Below, in pieces: positions 36,060-44,771 of a stretch of DNA of 64,000 bases. A program made the position numbers and the translations under genes. Location of the stretch: contig JAPNUX010000008.1 of NCBI GenBank assembly GCA_026626905.1, positions 124,001 to 188,000 on the forward strand, given 5' to 3'. Below the pieces are notes generated by a model. That model was not told the DNA's origin. It saw nothing but the letters and a program-made list of their open reading frames with translations, and ran no database searches. Position 1 is the first letter of the stretch; each line of letters opens with the position of its first letter. This DNA is from Desulfurococcus sp. (lineage in GTDB: Archaea > Thermoproteota > Thermoprotei_A > Sulfolobales > Desulfurococcaceae).

Positions 36060-36861
36060 CTTCTCTACTATAGCCTCTATAATAGTATCCTCCACTCTAG
36101 CAGTACTCCTAGTGCTATTACTCTACTATACAGGGCTCATAGGATACAGTACTCAAACTCTCACAGGGCTAGCAGTAGTATACCTAGTGCACGTAGTATA
36201 CCCGTTCTCAAAGTGGACCTCTATGAGTACTGAGGTTGTTACAAGCGTGATCTGGGATCAGAGGGGGTTTGACACCTACTTTGAGACAAGCGTGCTATTC
36301 CTTGCAGTAGTAGCCTCACTAATAGTCTTGGAGAAAGCTGGCAGCTCTAAAACTACAACAGGGAAAAGCAGCGGAGAGTTAACAGTGATAGTTAGGGTTA
36401 CAGCGAAGATCGTTGCGCTCATAATAGCTGCTGTAAGCATCTCAGTAGCTCTCCACGGTCACTTGACACCTGGAGGAGGCTTCCAGGGCGGTAGTATCTT
36501 CGTTATAGCACCACTAGTCATATTACTCGCATATGGCACTGGAGTCCTCGAGGGAAGAGGGCTTACACCACGCAGGCTTCTAGGGGCTAGAACACTGGGT
36601 GTCACAGCTATATTCTTGATCGGTATTACACCTCTACTCTACTCGCTAATCACAGGCTTCAACGCATACCTCTTCCAGAACCTAGCTAAACCCGGCTCCC
36701 AGTTCTCATTTCCAGCACTGGTGAATACCCCGGTAGGCGATGTGCTTTTATCCGGCACGTTAATCTGGCTTAACCTCTCGGAGTTTACAGCTGTATCTAC
36801 AGGCTTTACAGTAGCCATCATGTACCTCGTAGAGAGGTTTGGGAGGGGTGATGAGAAGTGA
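36040..36861 (+). CDS. Fused MbhE-MbhF (MrpB-like) membrane subunit
   Basis: 273 aa. N-terminal part (to about 95) has three helices with WDQRGFDTYFETSVLFLAVVASLIVL (MbhE). C-terminal part carries the MrpB signature HLTPGGGFQGGSIFVIAPLVILLAYGTG with four helices. The two are one chain here. GTG 36040 or TTG 36049 (better spacing from GGTGA) is the start. Confidence 0.8.
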   Translation: MIGLKNSFSTIASIIVSSTLAVLLVLLLYYTGLIGYSTQTLTGLAVVYLVHVVYPFSKWTSMSTEVVTSVIWDQRGFDTYFETSVLFLAVVASLIVLEKAGSSKTTTGKSSGELTVIVRVTAKIVALIIAAVSISVALHGHLTPGGGFQGGSIFVIAPLVILLAYGTGVLEGRGLTPRRLLGARTLGVTAIFLIGITPLLYSLITGFNAYLFQNLAKPGSQFSFPALVNTPVGDVLLSGTLIWLNLSEFTAVSTGFTVAIMYLVERFGRGDEK

Positions 36862-37268
36862 GCTTGGATGTATACCTGTGGTACTACATAGTACTCGTAG
36901 TAGTGTTAACATTCTCCTACTCGCTCTACGGGGTTGTATCTAAACCCCACATAATTAAGAAGCTGATCTTTGTGACGATCCTTTCAGATGCAGTCTACGT
37001 GCTACTAGTCTTCATAGGATTTAGGCCTGGGGCCGTGATGCCGCCGGTATACCCTGGTGGAACACTGCTAAACCCTCAGCTGCCGTTGAATCCACGGGAA
37101 GTATCATCTTTCGCTAGCATGGCTGTAGACCCAATCCCCCAGGTACTCATTGTGACAGCAATAGTAATAGGTTTAGCTCAACTCATATTCCTTGCTGTCC
37201 TAGCATTGAAGATCGTGGAGGCTACTGGCACCTTTAGTATTAAGAAGCTGGAGGTGAGTGAGGAGTGA
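36858..37268 (+). CDS. MrpC/MbhG-like (NuoK-type) membrane subunit
   Basis: 136 aa, three helices; NuoK-like (YYIVLVVVLTFSYSLYGVV, KKLIFVTILSDAVYVLLVFIGF, PIPQVLIVTAIVIGLAQLIFLAVLALKIVEATG). A Pro-rich loop PGAVMPPVYPGGTLLNPQLPLNP with charged VDPIPQ is typical of MrpC. Confidence 0.82.
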   Translation: MSLDVYLWYYIVLVVVLTFSYSLYGVVSKPHIIKKLIFVTILSDAVYVLLVFIGFRPGAVMPPVYPGGTLLNPQLPLNPREVSSFASMAVDPIPQVLIVTAIVIGLAQLIFLAVLALKIVEATGTFSIKKLEVSEE

Positions 37269-37765
37269 ATAAGGCATCAATAATCCTAGCGGTGCTACTA
37301 GCATCCATCACATACTTCGTTTACACTGGTGTATTCGATATAGTTGAGCTGGCAGTAGCCTTCGCAACAGGGGTTATTGTAGCTTTAATCTTCAAGCCGG
37401 ACTTAGTCAGCAATCCAGGTAAGATAACCTTAAGGAGAACACTGCACGGTGTATACTACTTGCTCAAGTACTTTACTATAATAGAGGCGAAAGCCCACTG
37501 GGATGTCCTTAAGGTGATCCTCTCACCGAAGCCTCTACCAACGCCAGCTATAGTTAGAGTCCCCTACAAGGTTTCAACAGACTACGCTGTAACATTTATA
37601 GCTAATAGTATAACGAACACGCCTGGAACAGTAGTTGTAGACTTAGATCAAGAGAGGAAGGTATACTACGTTCACTGGCTGACACCCAAGGATGTATCAG
37701 ATGAAGTCGCCTACAACGAGATCTCAGCTGAATTCGAGAAGCACCTCTCGAAAATATTCGAGTAG
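37265..37765 (+). CDS. MrpE/MbhA-like membrane subunit
   Basis: 166 aa with two N-terminal helices and a cytoplasmic domain ending IANSITNTPGTVVVDLDQERKVYYVHWL, the MrpE core motif. Four-base overlap with MrpC gene. Confidence 0.83.
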   Translation: MNKASIILAVLLASITYFVYTGVFDIVELAVAFATGVIVALIFKPDLVSNPGKITLRRTLHGVYYLLKYFTIIEAKAHWDVLKVILSPKPLPTPAIVRVPYKVSTDYAVTFIANSITNTPGTVVVDLDQERKVYYVHWLTPKDVSDEVAYNEISAEFEKHLSKIFE

Positions 37766-37777
37766 GAGGCGGGGGCC

Positions 37778-38119
37778 ATGAACACCTACACATTTCTCTT
37801 AATTCTGCTCTCTCAGGTGGCTTTAATAGGGTTAACCGTATACCTTGTATTCTACGTGTTATTCCAGAAGACTGTAGCCAGCAGGATGCCAAGTCAGCGT
37901 GACGAGGTATCGGAGCTACCGGTTATGTCGGGTTTCGTGGTTGAGAAGCCCGAGTTACCCTCACTCACTGAGACTGTTGCAGACATATTAAGGAGGGCTT
38001 GGAGGCTTGGAGGAAGCATCCTAGAGAGGGGTATTGCATCCTATCTAAGCGACTGGTATGTTGTAGGCTTCATAGTGCTCCTCGCTCTTATAGTAGTCCT
38101 CTTGATTACAGGGTGGTAG
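37778..38119 (+). CDS. Small two-helix membrane subunit of the complex, unassigned
   Basis: 113 aa with one helix at each end (LLILLSQVALIGLTVYLVFYVLF and WYVVGFIVLLALIVVLLITGW) and a soluble middle. Position between MrpE and the NuoH-like gene suggests the role of MbhI or a linker subunit, but I see no clear motif. Real by its position inside the operon with 12- and 2-bp gaps. Confidence 0.7.
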   Translation: MNTYTFLLILLSQVALIGLTVYLVFYVLFQKTVASRMPSQRDEVSELPVMSGFVVEKPELPSLTETVADILRRAWRLGGSILERGIASYLSDWYVVGFIVLLALIVVLLITGW

Positions 38120-38121
38120 TA

Positions 38122-39105
38122 ATGGTTGACTTGTCTTCTCTTCTAATCCAGGCATTAGTCTACCCGGGCTTAACATTCACTATAATCCTCATAATAGTCA
38201 CGCAGTGGCTTGCCAGAAAGATTGTCGGGAGAGTACAGTTCAGGAGAGGACCCGTATACGCTGGCACGGTCGGCGTGCTCCAGCCTCTAGCAGACCTGTT
38301 GAAGCTGTTAATGAAGAAGGATATGGTTAGCAAGTATAGTCTCAAGACTAGCCCGGTTATAGTGGTATCGCTAGTCATAGGTGCTCTTATAGCTATATTC
38401 ACGGCGACACCTATAGCTTTAAAACCATACTATGCTGAATACGACATAGTCGTTATACTCTACCTGCTGCTACTAATACCCTTCGGGCTAGTCTACCTTG
38501 CTGTAGCCCACCCAAACCCCTACACCATGCTCGGCGCAGCGCGATACATAGCCCTCCTCTTCTCGAGCGAGCCAGCCTACGCTATAGCAATTATCACCCC
38601 GGTTATACTGGCATCAAAGTACTTCAACGCTGAATACTCCCTCTACTTAACCTCCCTGGCTTCCCCAATGCTCTGGGGGTTGAGTGCTACCAGCTTAACC
38701 GCCATGCTCCTTGCAGCAATCGCCGGGTTTCTTGGAATGATGAGCATTCTAATGGTTAAGCCTTTTGATGCACCGGAGGCTGAAGCGGAAATCTACTGGG
38801 GTATATTCACTGAGCTCGGTGGGCCTAGACTAGCTCTCGGATTCTTCGCTAAGTTCGCTGAGAGACTAGTGTACCCTCTAGTATACACTCTACTGTTCCT
38901 CGGGGGATCCTGGCCTTTCACAGTAGAGGAAAACTGGCTGGCATCAACAGCTATTATACTAGTTAAAACCATAGTGGTATTTGTTGTGCTGACGATAATA
39001 GATGCATCTCTACCCCGATATAAGCCGGAGCAGGCTGTCAGATTCCTCTGGAAGTACTTATATCCTCTTTCTATTCTCTCTTTGATCCTGGCTTTAATAC
39101 GCTGA
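38122..39105 (+). CDS. NuoH-like membrane anchor subunit (MbhM type)
   Basis: 327 aa, about eight helices. KIVGRVQFRRGPVYAGTVGVLQPLADLLKLLMKKDMV, PYTMLGAARYIALLFSSEP and MVKPFDAPEAEAEIYWGIFTELGG are NuoH/MbhM hallmarks and probably carry the quinone-site-like acidic residues. ATG 38122; the upstream open frame is the preceding gene in another frame. Last gene of the operon. Confidence 0.9.
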   Translation: MVDLSSLLIQALVYPGLTFTIILIIVTQWLARKIVGRVQFRRGPVYAGTVGVLQPLADLLKLLMKKDMVSKYSLKTSPVIVVSLVIGALIAIFTATPIALKPYYAEYDIVVILYLLLLIPFGLVYLAVAHPNPYTMLGAARYIALLFSSEPAYAIAIITPVILASKYFNAEYSLYLTSLASPMLWGLSATSLTAMLLAAIAGFLGMMSILMVKPFDAPEAEAEIYWGIFTELGGPRLALGFFAKFAERLVYPLVYTLLFLGGSWPFTVEENWLASTAIILVKTIVVFVVLTIIDASLPRYKPEQAVRFLWKYLYPLSILSLILALIR

Positions 39106-39111
39106 AATAGA

Positions 39112-40155
39112 CTAGGGGAGACTACGGGGGTTAGCAAAGAACCAGGAGAGGTCTGCAGGCCTCTTCCTCTTAACGCCGCCTTCAACGAGCCCGTGGGCTA
39201 TAATGGGTAGAGCTATAGTTGCATCAACGTGAACCTGCTTCTTTCTAGCTCTAGGTGAAACCTTCCCCCAGCTGACAGCCTCTTCTAGTGTTGCACCACT
39301 AAGCCCTCCCCACTGAGGTAAATCTGTTGTAAACTGTACAACGTACTCTAGGCTCTTATAGTAGTCGTGAACACTCTCCTCGTACTCCTTTATGAGTGTC
39401 TGTGCTACTGCTACAAGGTTCACGTAGTCTTTTGGTACTCCACCTCCAATGTATATTGCGGAAAGCTTCCTCGCTCTCCTCCCGATCTCGATGAGCTGGT
39501 GGAAGTCTCTAACCATGTCGAGGATTACTTTATGTCCCTTCCTGTATGCTAGTACAGCGGCAATACCGTACCCGCTGTCAACTAGTGCAGGCGAGAATAC
39601 TGGTACTCCAGCCCTGTACGCTGCTGCTACAATACTGTCTACCCCTTTCTCGTTAAGGAACCTGCCAAACTCGTGTAGGAACTCGGCTGTACTGTAGACG
39701 CTGCCCTCGGGGAGGACCTCTATGAACTCCTCTATAAGCTTCTCCATCCTCCTGTAGTCTTCCTCGCTTGCAAGTGTATCGTAGAATCTATCATACTTTA
39801 ACTTGAGTAGCTCTTCATCGCTAACGCATGGATGAGTCTTATAGTACTTGAAGCCCATGGCCTCATATATATCCTCGCTTATAATAGCTCCTGTTGAAAC
39901 CACAACGTCTACATACCTCTCCTCGATAAGCCACTTTATAATCCTCCACATGCCAGCTGTACTCATGGATCCAGCGAGCCCTAGGAATATAGTATTATCC
40001 TCATCGCTGAACATATCAATGAGGATCCTGTAGGCTTCACCTAGACTCCTCCCCTGGAATGCTGTATCCCCCATCTCTAGTAGAAGCTCGTGGATGCCTC
40101 TACGCTTAACATCAAGAGCCTTAACATACCCCATTAGAAAGCCGGGCTCACCCAT
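39112..40155 (-). CDS. dys: Deoxyhypusine synthase
   Basis: Makes deoxyhypusine on archaeal IF5A from spermidine and Lys. 340s aa. Motifs: LAGSMSTAGMWRII, GAIISEDIYEAMG, FSPALVDSGYGIAA, and the active Lys region EEAVSWGKVSPRARKK where Lys forms the enzyme intermediate. Start at ATG 40155 (MGEPGFLMGYVKALD) is chosen; ATG 40134 is also possible. Converges with the NuoH-like gene after 6 bp. Confidence 0.93.
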   Translation of the reverse strand: MGEPGFLMGYVKALDVKRRGIHELLLEMGDTAFQGRSLGEAYRILIDMFSDEDNTIFLGLAGSMSTAGMWRIIKWLIEERYVDVVVSTGAIISEDIYEAMGFKYYKTHPCVSDEELLKLKYDRFYDTLASEEDYRRMEKLIEEFIEVLPEGSVYSTAEFLHEFGRFLNEKGVDSIVAAAYRAGVPVFSPALVDSGYGIAAVLAYRKGHKVILDMVRDFHQLIEIGRRARKLSAIYIGGGVPKDYVNLVAVAQTLIKEYEESVHDYYKSLEYVVQFTTDLPQWGGLSGATLEEAVSWGKVSPRARKKQVHVDATIALPIIAHGLVEGGVKRKRPADLSWFFANPRSLP

Positions 40156-40239
40156 AGAGCACACCAATCTATAGAACACACTGGAGAATTAAAACTCTGA
40201 AACCACTAGGTAACCGGGAAACAAACCTGAGCAGTAGAA

Positions 40240-40348
40240 TGCCGCCGCCGGGATTCGAACCCGGGACAACCGGATATCCCCTGAGGTGACCTCGGTCACT
40301 AATACCCCGTATGAGTCCGGCGCTCTGACCGGTCTGAGCTACGGCGGC
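40240..40348 (-). tRNA. tRNA-Met (CAT, elongator type) with intron
   Basis: Acceptor GCCGCCG/CGGCGGC, discriminator A. Anticodon arm CCGGA CTCATAA TCCGG once a 34-base intron at 40276-40309 is removed, giving CAT. D arm and T arm (CCGGG TTCGAAT CCCGG) are normal. The CCGGA/TCCGG stem is typical of elongator Met, not of the Ile(CAU) species. A TATA-like element (GCTTAAAACC on the minus strand) is at 40371-40380. Confidence 0.9.
40276..40309 (-). other. tRNA-Met intron
   Basis: 34-base insertion after position 37, at the canonical 37/38 site. It contains self-complementary GTGACC/GGTCAC (TTAGTGACCGAGGTCACC), so it folds into a hairpin beside the anticodon as expected for the bulge-helix-bulge substrate of the splicing endonuclease. 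Exact borders may shift by a base. Confidence 0.75.
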
Positions 40349-40433
40349 ATAGCACACTATGGTTTCTCGGGGTTTTAAGCTTGAATAACCTGAAAAACAC
40401 TTATAATCCTCAAGTAAGCTGGAGGTAGGTTGA

Positions 40434-40508
40434 GGGCCCGTCGCCTAGCCAGGATAGGGCGCCGGCCTCCTAAGCCGGAGGCCCGGGGTTCGAATCCCCG
40501 CGGGCCCG
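40434..40508 (+). tRNA. tRNA-Arg (anticodon CCT)
   Basis: Acceptor GGGCCCG/CGGGCCC, discriminator G 40508. Anticodon arm CCGGC CTCCTAA GCCGG gives CCT. T arm CGGGG TTCGAAT CCCCG. TATA-like ACTTATAATC at 40399-40408. No intron. Confidence 0.92.
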
Positions 40509-40832
40509 CACCTCCACTAAACCATACGGTGTCACTGGAATCCCTTTGTTTACGAGTTTAAGACGGTGGTAGATGAATCTCTTGCGCACCTACGCTAAGC
40601 TAGGTATTACTGCATTCTCTAAGCTGGTCTTCGAATAACCTTAGTGGAGCAGGCTTTAATGTAAGGGATTAAGCTATAATAATGAGGAATACCTCTAGAT
40701 TTAATCCCGTTTATCCTGTCATCCTGTTAAGATTTCCGCGTGGGAAGCTTGCATTGATTTCAAGTCGACTATTATAGCTGCTTCAGCTGGAGTACCAGGA
40801 TACATGATTTAAGGAAGCAGAGAAACTATATT
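40509..40832. other. Gene-free stretch between tRNA-Arg and the decayed gene
   Basis: About 324 bp. On the minus strand a 28-codon open run (starting MYPGTPAEAAIIVDLK, about 40720-40803) could be a further remnant of the decayed gene beside it. Otherwise I see no gene, repeat or RNA. Confidence 0.4.
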
Positions 40833-41297
40833 CTAGTGGAATTCAAAGTATATTCCTGCAGGTACATAATAGTAGCAGTAGGTTCCAGGCTCCCTATACT
40901 TGTAGCGGCTAATCCTAACGTAAACGTACTCAGGGACATTATAGTCTCCAGGGATAGCTGAGTGGTCTCCGTGATTCACCACGATTCACTATATTTCTAA
41001 TTAATGTAGATTGATGGCGATTCATATGATAAGGATAACTGGGATACTGATAGGTAGTTCTGAGCCGCGAAGCACGCTATGAAGCCTATAGGTTCTAAGG
41101 AAGCCGCTAGAATACTGCATATACCTATTGCTGCGTAAGTCCCGAGAGGTATTCCAATCTCATGGTTGCTTCCACTCGTATCGTAACATATTTGCTCTAA
41201 AGCGATGTATTCACCTGGATCTAGTTTACCGTCATATAGATATGTTCCAGGAACACTAGATTGCTTCTACCGGCACTTTAGATTTCATTTCACGCAT
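40833..41297 (-). pseudogene. Decayed minus-strand gene (fragmented reading frames)
   Basis: A possible start ATG at 41297 reads MREMKSKVPVEAI and stops at TAG 41256-41258. A shifted frame is open from 41266 to TAG 40997-40999 with 89 residues (VPGTYLYDGKLDPGEYIALE, HEIGIPLGTYAAIG, LEPIGFIACFAAQNYL). A third frame from about 40985 to TAG 40833-40835 encodes NHGDHSAIPGDYNVPEYVYV and YCYYYVPAGIYFEFH. Their composition is protein-like and joining them needs one frameshift in 41259-41266 and another near 40990. Function unknown; a minus-strand TATA-like element sits near 41340. Confidence 0.5.
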
Positions 41298-41337
41298 GGA
41301 TCCTAGACTCTAGGGAAGCGATAAGAGGAGGCTGGAG

Positions 41338-41350
41338 GATATTTATATTC
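41338..41350 (+). promoter_or_regulatory. TATA box for tldD (also readable on the minus strand)
   Basis: GATATTTATATTC about 34-46 bases before the TTG at 41384. Its reverse complement GAATATAAATATC is equally TATA-like and could serve the decayed minus-strand gene. Confidence 0.5.
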
Positions 41351-41383
41351 TACGGTGCTATTTTACCAATACTGGTGGACTAG

Positions 41384-42820
41384 TTGCTGGATCTAGTTGA
41401 GTACGGGGTTAAATTAGCAGGTGAGCTTGGCGCCTCCTATAGTGAAGCCAGGTATCATGGTATTAGTAGGCTGGGAGTATATACTAGGAATGGTAGTGTT
41501 GTGGGTTCAAGTCTCTCGAATCGGAGTGGTATAGGTATCAGGGTTCTCGTGAACGGTGCTCTAGGCTTTGCTGCTACACCTGATTTAAGCAGGGAGGGTG
41601 TGAGGAGGGCTGTTGAGAAGGCTGTAGGGCTTGCTCGAGCCTCCTCTCGGCTAGTGAAGAATCCCTTGAAGCTGGATGATTCAAGGCTTGGGAGAGCTAG
41701 GTATTCTGCTGTAGCTGTAAAACCCTTTGACTCTCTGTCTCTCGACGAGAAGATAAACTATTTAACCGAGCTGTGGAAGAGTATTCAAGGCTCTACGAGG
41801 GAGGCTAGAATTCCTGTTCTAACTGTAAGCTACGATGAGTGGATTGAAGAGAAAATAATAGTGAACAGCGACGGCGGGTACATTGAATCCAGTATTCCTA
41901 GGATAACAGTATACTATAACATGGTGGTAAGCCATCCAGCTAAAGGTAGCGTGCAGAGATGGGAGCAGCTCGGCGGGAGTGGTGGAGTCGAGCTACTAGA
42001 TAAGTGGAGGCTGCACGAGAAGCTTCCTGAGGAGGCCTCGAAGTATGAGGAGATACTGCTGAAAGCTGTACCACCCCCTTCAGAACCCGTTGATGTAATA
42101 GTTGGAAGCGAGATAGTGGGATTAATAGTTCACGAGTCCTCAGGGCATCCAAGTGAAGCAGATAGAATCATGGGGCGTGAAGCAGCTCAAGCTGGTAAAA
42201 GCTTCATTAAACCAGGCATGCTTGGAGCCAAGATTGGAAACGAGTATGCAACTGTTATAGATGACCCTACAATCCCTGGGAGCTACGGCTTCTACCTCTA
42301 CGATGATGAAGCGGTACCTGCGAGAGCCCGATACCTATACAAGGAGGGAGTAGTATACGAGCACCTCCACAACAGGTTTACAGCAACAGTATACGGTGTT
42401 AGAAGCAATGGAGCAGCTAGAGCCATGGACTACGCTAGCGAGCCTATAATCAGAATGGGCAACACCTACTTCAAGCCGGGGGACATGAGCTTCGAGGAGC
42501 TCCTGGAGACTGTGAGAAAAGGCGTCTACATTAAATCCTACATGGAGTGGAATATAGATGATGAACGCTGGAGTCAAAGGTACGTCGGGCTTGAAGCATA
42601 CCTCATCGAGAACGGCGAGCTAAAGGAGTACGTGAGGAACCCAGTGTTAGAGGTAACTACGAAGTCATTCTACAGTAGCATAGACGGCGTTGACAGAAAC
42701 CTTGAATTCTATGCTGGCACCTGCGGTAAAGGAGAGCCGTCTCAAGGCGTCCCAGTATGGTTCGGGGGACCCAACGTGAAGCTGAAGAATATTAGGCTTA
42801 GAAGCACGCGGGGTGGGTGA
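41384..42820 (+). CDS. tldD: TldD-type metalloprotease subunit
   Basis: TldD of the TldD/TldE complex, a predicted metalloprotease that trims peptides and matures certain natural products. The zinc motif HESSGH (in LIVHESSGHPSEADRI) is near residue 250. 478 aa. TTG start at 41384, nine bases from the predicted transcript start. Overlaps tldE by 8 bp. Confidence 0.93.
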   Translation: MLDLVEYGVKLAGELGASYSEARYHGISRLGVYTRNGSVVGSSLSNRSGIGIRVLVNGALGFAATPDLSREGVRRAVEKAVGLARASSRLVKNPLKLDDSRLGRARYSAVAVKPFDSLSLDEKINYLTELWKSIQGSTREARIPVLTVSYDEWIEEKIIVNSDGGYIESSIPRITVYYNMVVSHPAKGSVQRWEQLGGSGGVELLDKWRLHEKLPEEASKYEEILLKAVPPPSEPVDVIVGSEIVGLIVHESSGHPSEADRIMGREAAQAGKSFIKPGMLGAKIGNEYATVIDDPTIPGSYGFYLYDDEAVPARARYLYKEGVVYEHLHNRFTATVYGVRSNGAARAMDYASEPIIRMGNTYFKPGDMSFEELLETVRKGVYIKSYMEWNIDDERWSQRYVGLEAYLIENGELKEYVRNPVLEVTTKSFYSSIDGVDRNLEFYAGTCGKGEPSQGVPVWFGGPNVKLKNIRLRSTRGG

Positions 42821-44147
42821 AATGGAGCTCCATAGAAAGATACTTGAAGAAGCCCTCGGCAAGGGGTTCCAGGAAGCAGCTGTCAGGCTGGTTGAAACCG
42901 AGAGGACTATGAGTAAGATAGCTAACAGCGAGTTAAGCGTGGTACAATACTGGAGGCTCGTCAATGTAGAACTCTACTTAGTGAAGGATAAGAGGGTAAT
43001 AATAGCTGAGGTAGTAGGATTAGACCCCAGCAGGGTTTCTCTTACCCTAGAGCAACTAGTATCTATGGCGGGTAGAGTGAGAGAGTCGGAGATCTACGCC
43101 CCCCTCCCAGAGCCCGGTAAGCCTGCTGAAGTACCAGGTATGGTTGACGAGAAGATCATAGAGCACTTGTATGATCCCTCGAGTCTAGTCGAGGAGATAG
43201 TAGGCGTAGCCCATGAGGAGAAGATAGACTATGTTGCTGGAATGCTTAACCTCGAGCACGTCAAGGAGTACCTTGCGACATCTAAAGGCTTCGATGGCAC
43301 CCATGAGTACACGTCAATGGAATCCTATATTAGAGCTTTCGCTGGTGAAGAAGGGAGCGGACAGTGGAGCACCTGTTCAACAAAGCTTAGAAGAGACAAG
43401 CTTTCAACAATGGCTAGGATAGCAGCTAGGTATGCTGTAGAATCGAAGAGCAGGCTTGATGTTGAGCCAGGTGTCTACGACCTAGTTCTCTCTCCAATGG
43501 TATTCGGGAACCTGCTAGAGTACCTCTCCTATATGGCTACAGGCTTCGCTATAATGACAGGTTTATCAATATTCATGAAGAACCAGCCGGGAGATAAAGT
43601 AGCGTCAAGCCAGCTCACAGTGATCGATGATCCCCATGAAGCCGAGCTACCAGGCAGTAGAGGCTTCGATTTAGAAGGCGTTCCTACGAGGAGAAAGCCG
43701 ATAATAAAGACAGGTGTGTTAGCGACAATACTGCATAACTCTAAAACAGCATCAAAATTCAATACTGAGACCACGGGTAACGCGGGATGGCTTTCCCCAG
43801 AGCCATGGAACCTAATAGTAGAGCCCGGCGACTATACTGTTGAAGAATTAATCAGCGAGGTGAGGAAAGGGTTACTCATAAATAACAACTGGTATACGAG
43901 GTTCCAGAACTACGTTGAAGGAGAATTCTCAACTATAACAAGAGATGCACTATTCTACATTGAAAACGGCGAGATCAAGGGGGCGGCGAGAAAGATTAGA
44001 ATAGCTGATAAACTCTCAAGCATACTCGCAAACATAGAGGGGTTGACAAGAGATAGATACGATGTAAAGTGGTGGGAGGTTAGATATCCTACCAGGGCTC
44101 CATTCATACTAGTGAGAAACGTGAATACTTCAAAGCACGTAATGTAG
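42813..44147 (+). CDS. tldE: TldE/PmbA-type partner subunit
   Basis: TldE (PmbA), the non-zinc partner of TldD. Same fold, no HExxxH; SSQLTVIDDPHEAELPGSRGFDLEGVPTRRKPIIKTGVLATILHNSKTASKF and TTGNAGW are the family core. 444 aa. Overlaps tldD by 8 bp, so the heterodimer is co-translated. Confidence 0.92.
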   Translation: MGEMELHRKILEEALGKGFQEAAVRLVETERTMSKIANSELSVVQYWRLVNVELYLVKDKRVIIAEVVGLDPSRVSLTLEQLVSMAGRVRESEIYAPLPEPGKPAEVPGMVDEKIIEHLYDPSSLVEEIVGVAHEEKIDYVAGMLNLEHVKEYLATSKGFDGTHEYTSMESYIRAFAGEEGSGQWSTCSTKLRRDKLSTMARIAARYAVESKSRLDVEPGVYDLVLSPMVFGNLLEYLSYMATGFAIMTGLSIFMKNQPGDKVASSQLTVIDDPHEAELPGSRGFDLEGVPTRRKPIIKTGVLATILHNSKTASKFNTETTGNAGWLSPEPWNLIVEPGDYTVEELISEVRKGLLINNNWYTRFQNYVEGEFSTITRDALFYIENGEIKGAARKIRIADKLSSILANIEGLTRDRYDVKWWEVRYPTRAPFILVRNVNTSKHVM

Positions 44148-44174
44148 ATGAGAAGAAAAAGTTGTTTTTCCTAA

Positions 44175-44393
44175 CTAGCTTCCTGCAGCCTTTGCAATCC
44201 TACTCTTTATTAACTCATCGATTAGCATGAGGATCCCGCTGATTATAAGGTATAATGCTACAACTAACGCTAGTAAGTCCGGCTCAACTAGTATTAGAAT
44301 ACCGAATATCAGCATTAATATACCTATTACTAGCCTCGGCGCGCTAATACCGAGATACTTCCTCAGTAATTCCTGGATCTTCTCCTCAGACAT
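44175..44393 (-). CDS. DUF3096-like small membrane protein
   Basis: 72 aa: a short polar N terminus, then two hydrophobic helices (LVIGILMLIFGILILVEPDLLALVVALYLIISGILML) with the GIL-hydrophobic pattern of DUF3096 membrane proteins. Function unknown. Encoded convergently to tldE, 27 bp away. Confidence 0.7.
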   Translation of the reverse strand: MSEEKIQELLRKYLGISAPRLVIGILMLIFGILILVEPDLLALVVALYLIISGILMLIDELIKSRIAKAAGS

Positions 44394-44552
44394 CTACTCC
44401 ACCCAACACACTATCATGTAGTAGTATCAGCTAAAATAGCTTTCAGTAGAGCCTCCAAGATACTCAAGTATTCTATGGGTGAAAATAGTACTTAGTGAAT
44501 AAGTGAATACAGGTAAAACACTTAAGGATTAGTCTCCTTTCGTGAAGGTTTG

Positions 44553-44636
44553 GTGGTGAAGAGAGACCGCCTTGGAAACCTATTGCTGCTTGAACTCCTC
44601 GCTAGGTTCAAGCTATACTATAGGATTGAAGAATGA
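44553..44636 (+). other. Possible short ORF upstream of a GC-rich hairpin
   Basis: GTG 44553 or 44556 opens a 26-27 residue frame (reads KRDRLGNLLLLELLARFKLYYRI then EE and TGA 44634-44636) with composition like a helical peptide. It is followed directly by the strong hairpin at 44645-44709. It could be a small protein, a leader peptide or the remnant of a larger gene; evidence is thin. Confidence 0.3.
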
Positions 44637-44644
44637 GGCCGGGA

Positions 44645-44709
44645 GTGACCCGCCCCATGCTCATCCCGTGCCCCGGTACACGGGGGTGTTGCATGGGCAC
44701 CGGGGTCAC
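44645..44709 (+). ncRNA. GC-rich stem-loop, possible H/ACA-type guide RNA or structured element
   Basis: Three nested helices: GTGACCC (44645-44651)/GGGTCAC (44703-44709), CCCATGC/GCATGGG, and CCCGTG/CACGGG around an 8-base loop. ACA stands at 44708-44710, close to where an H/ACA box would be. The internal loops (2 against 5 bases) are small for a pseudouridylation pocket, so a guide RNA role is only one reading; a riboswitch-like or terminator hairpin is also possible. Confidence 0.4.
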
Positions 44710-44771
44710 ACGTCAATTCTTTAAAAAGATGTCTCTGGGTTTAAAACTATGCTTCTACACTTTAGACAAAG

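Noticed and set aside
44645-44709. 5S rRNA or SRP RNA
   Set aside because: Neither the 5S loop sequences nor the SRP S-domain motif is present, and the element is far too short.
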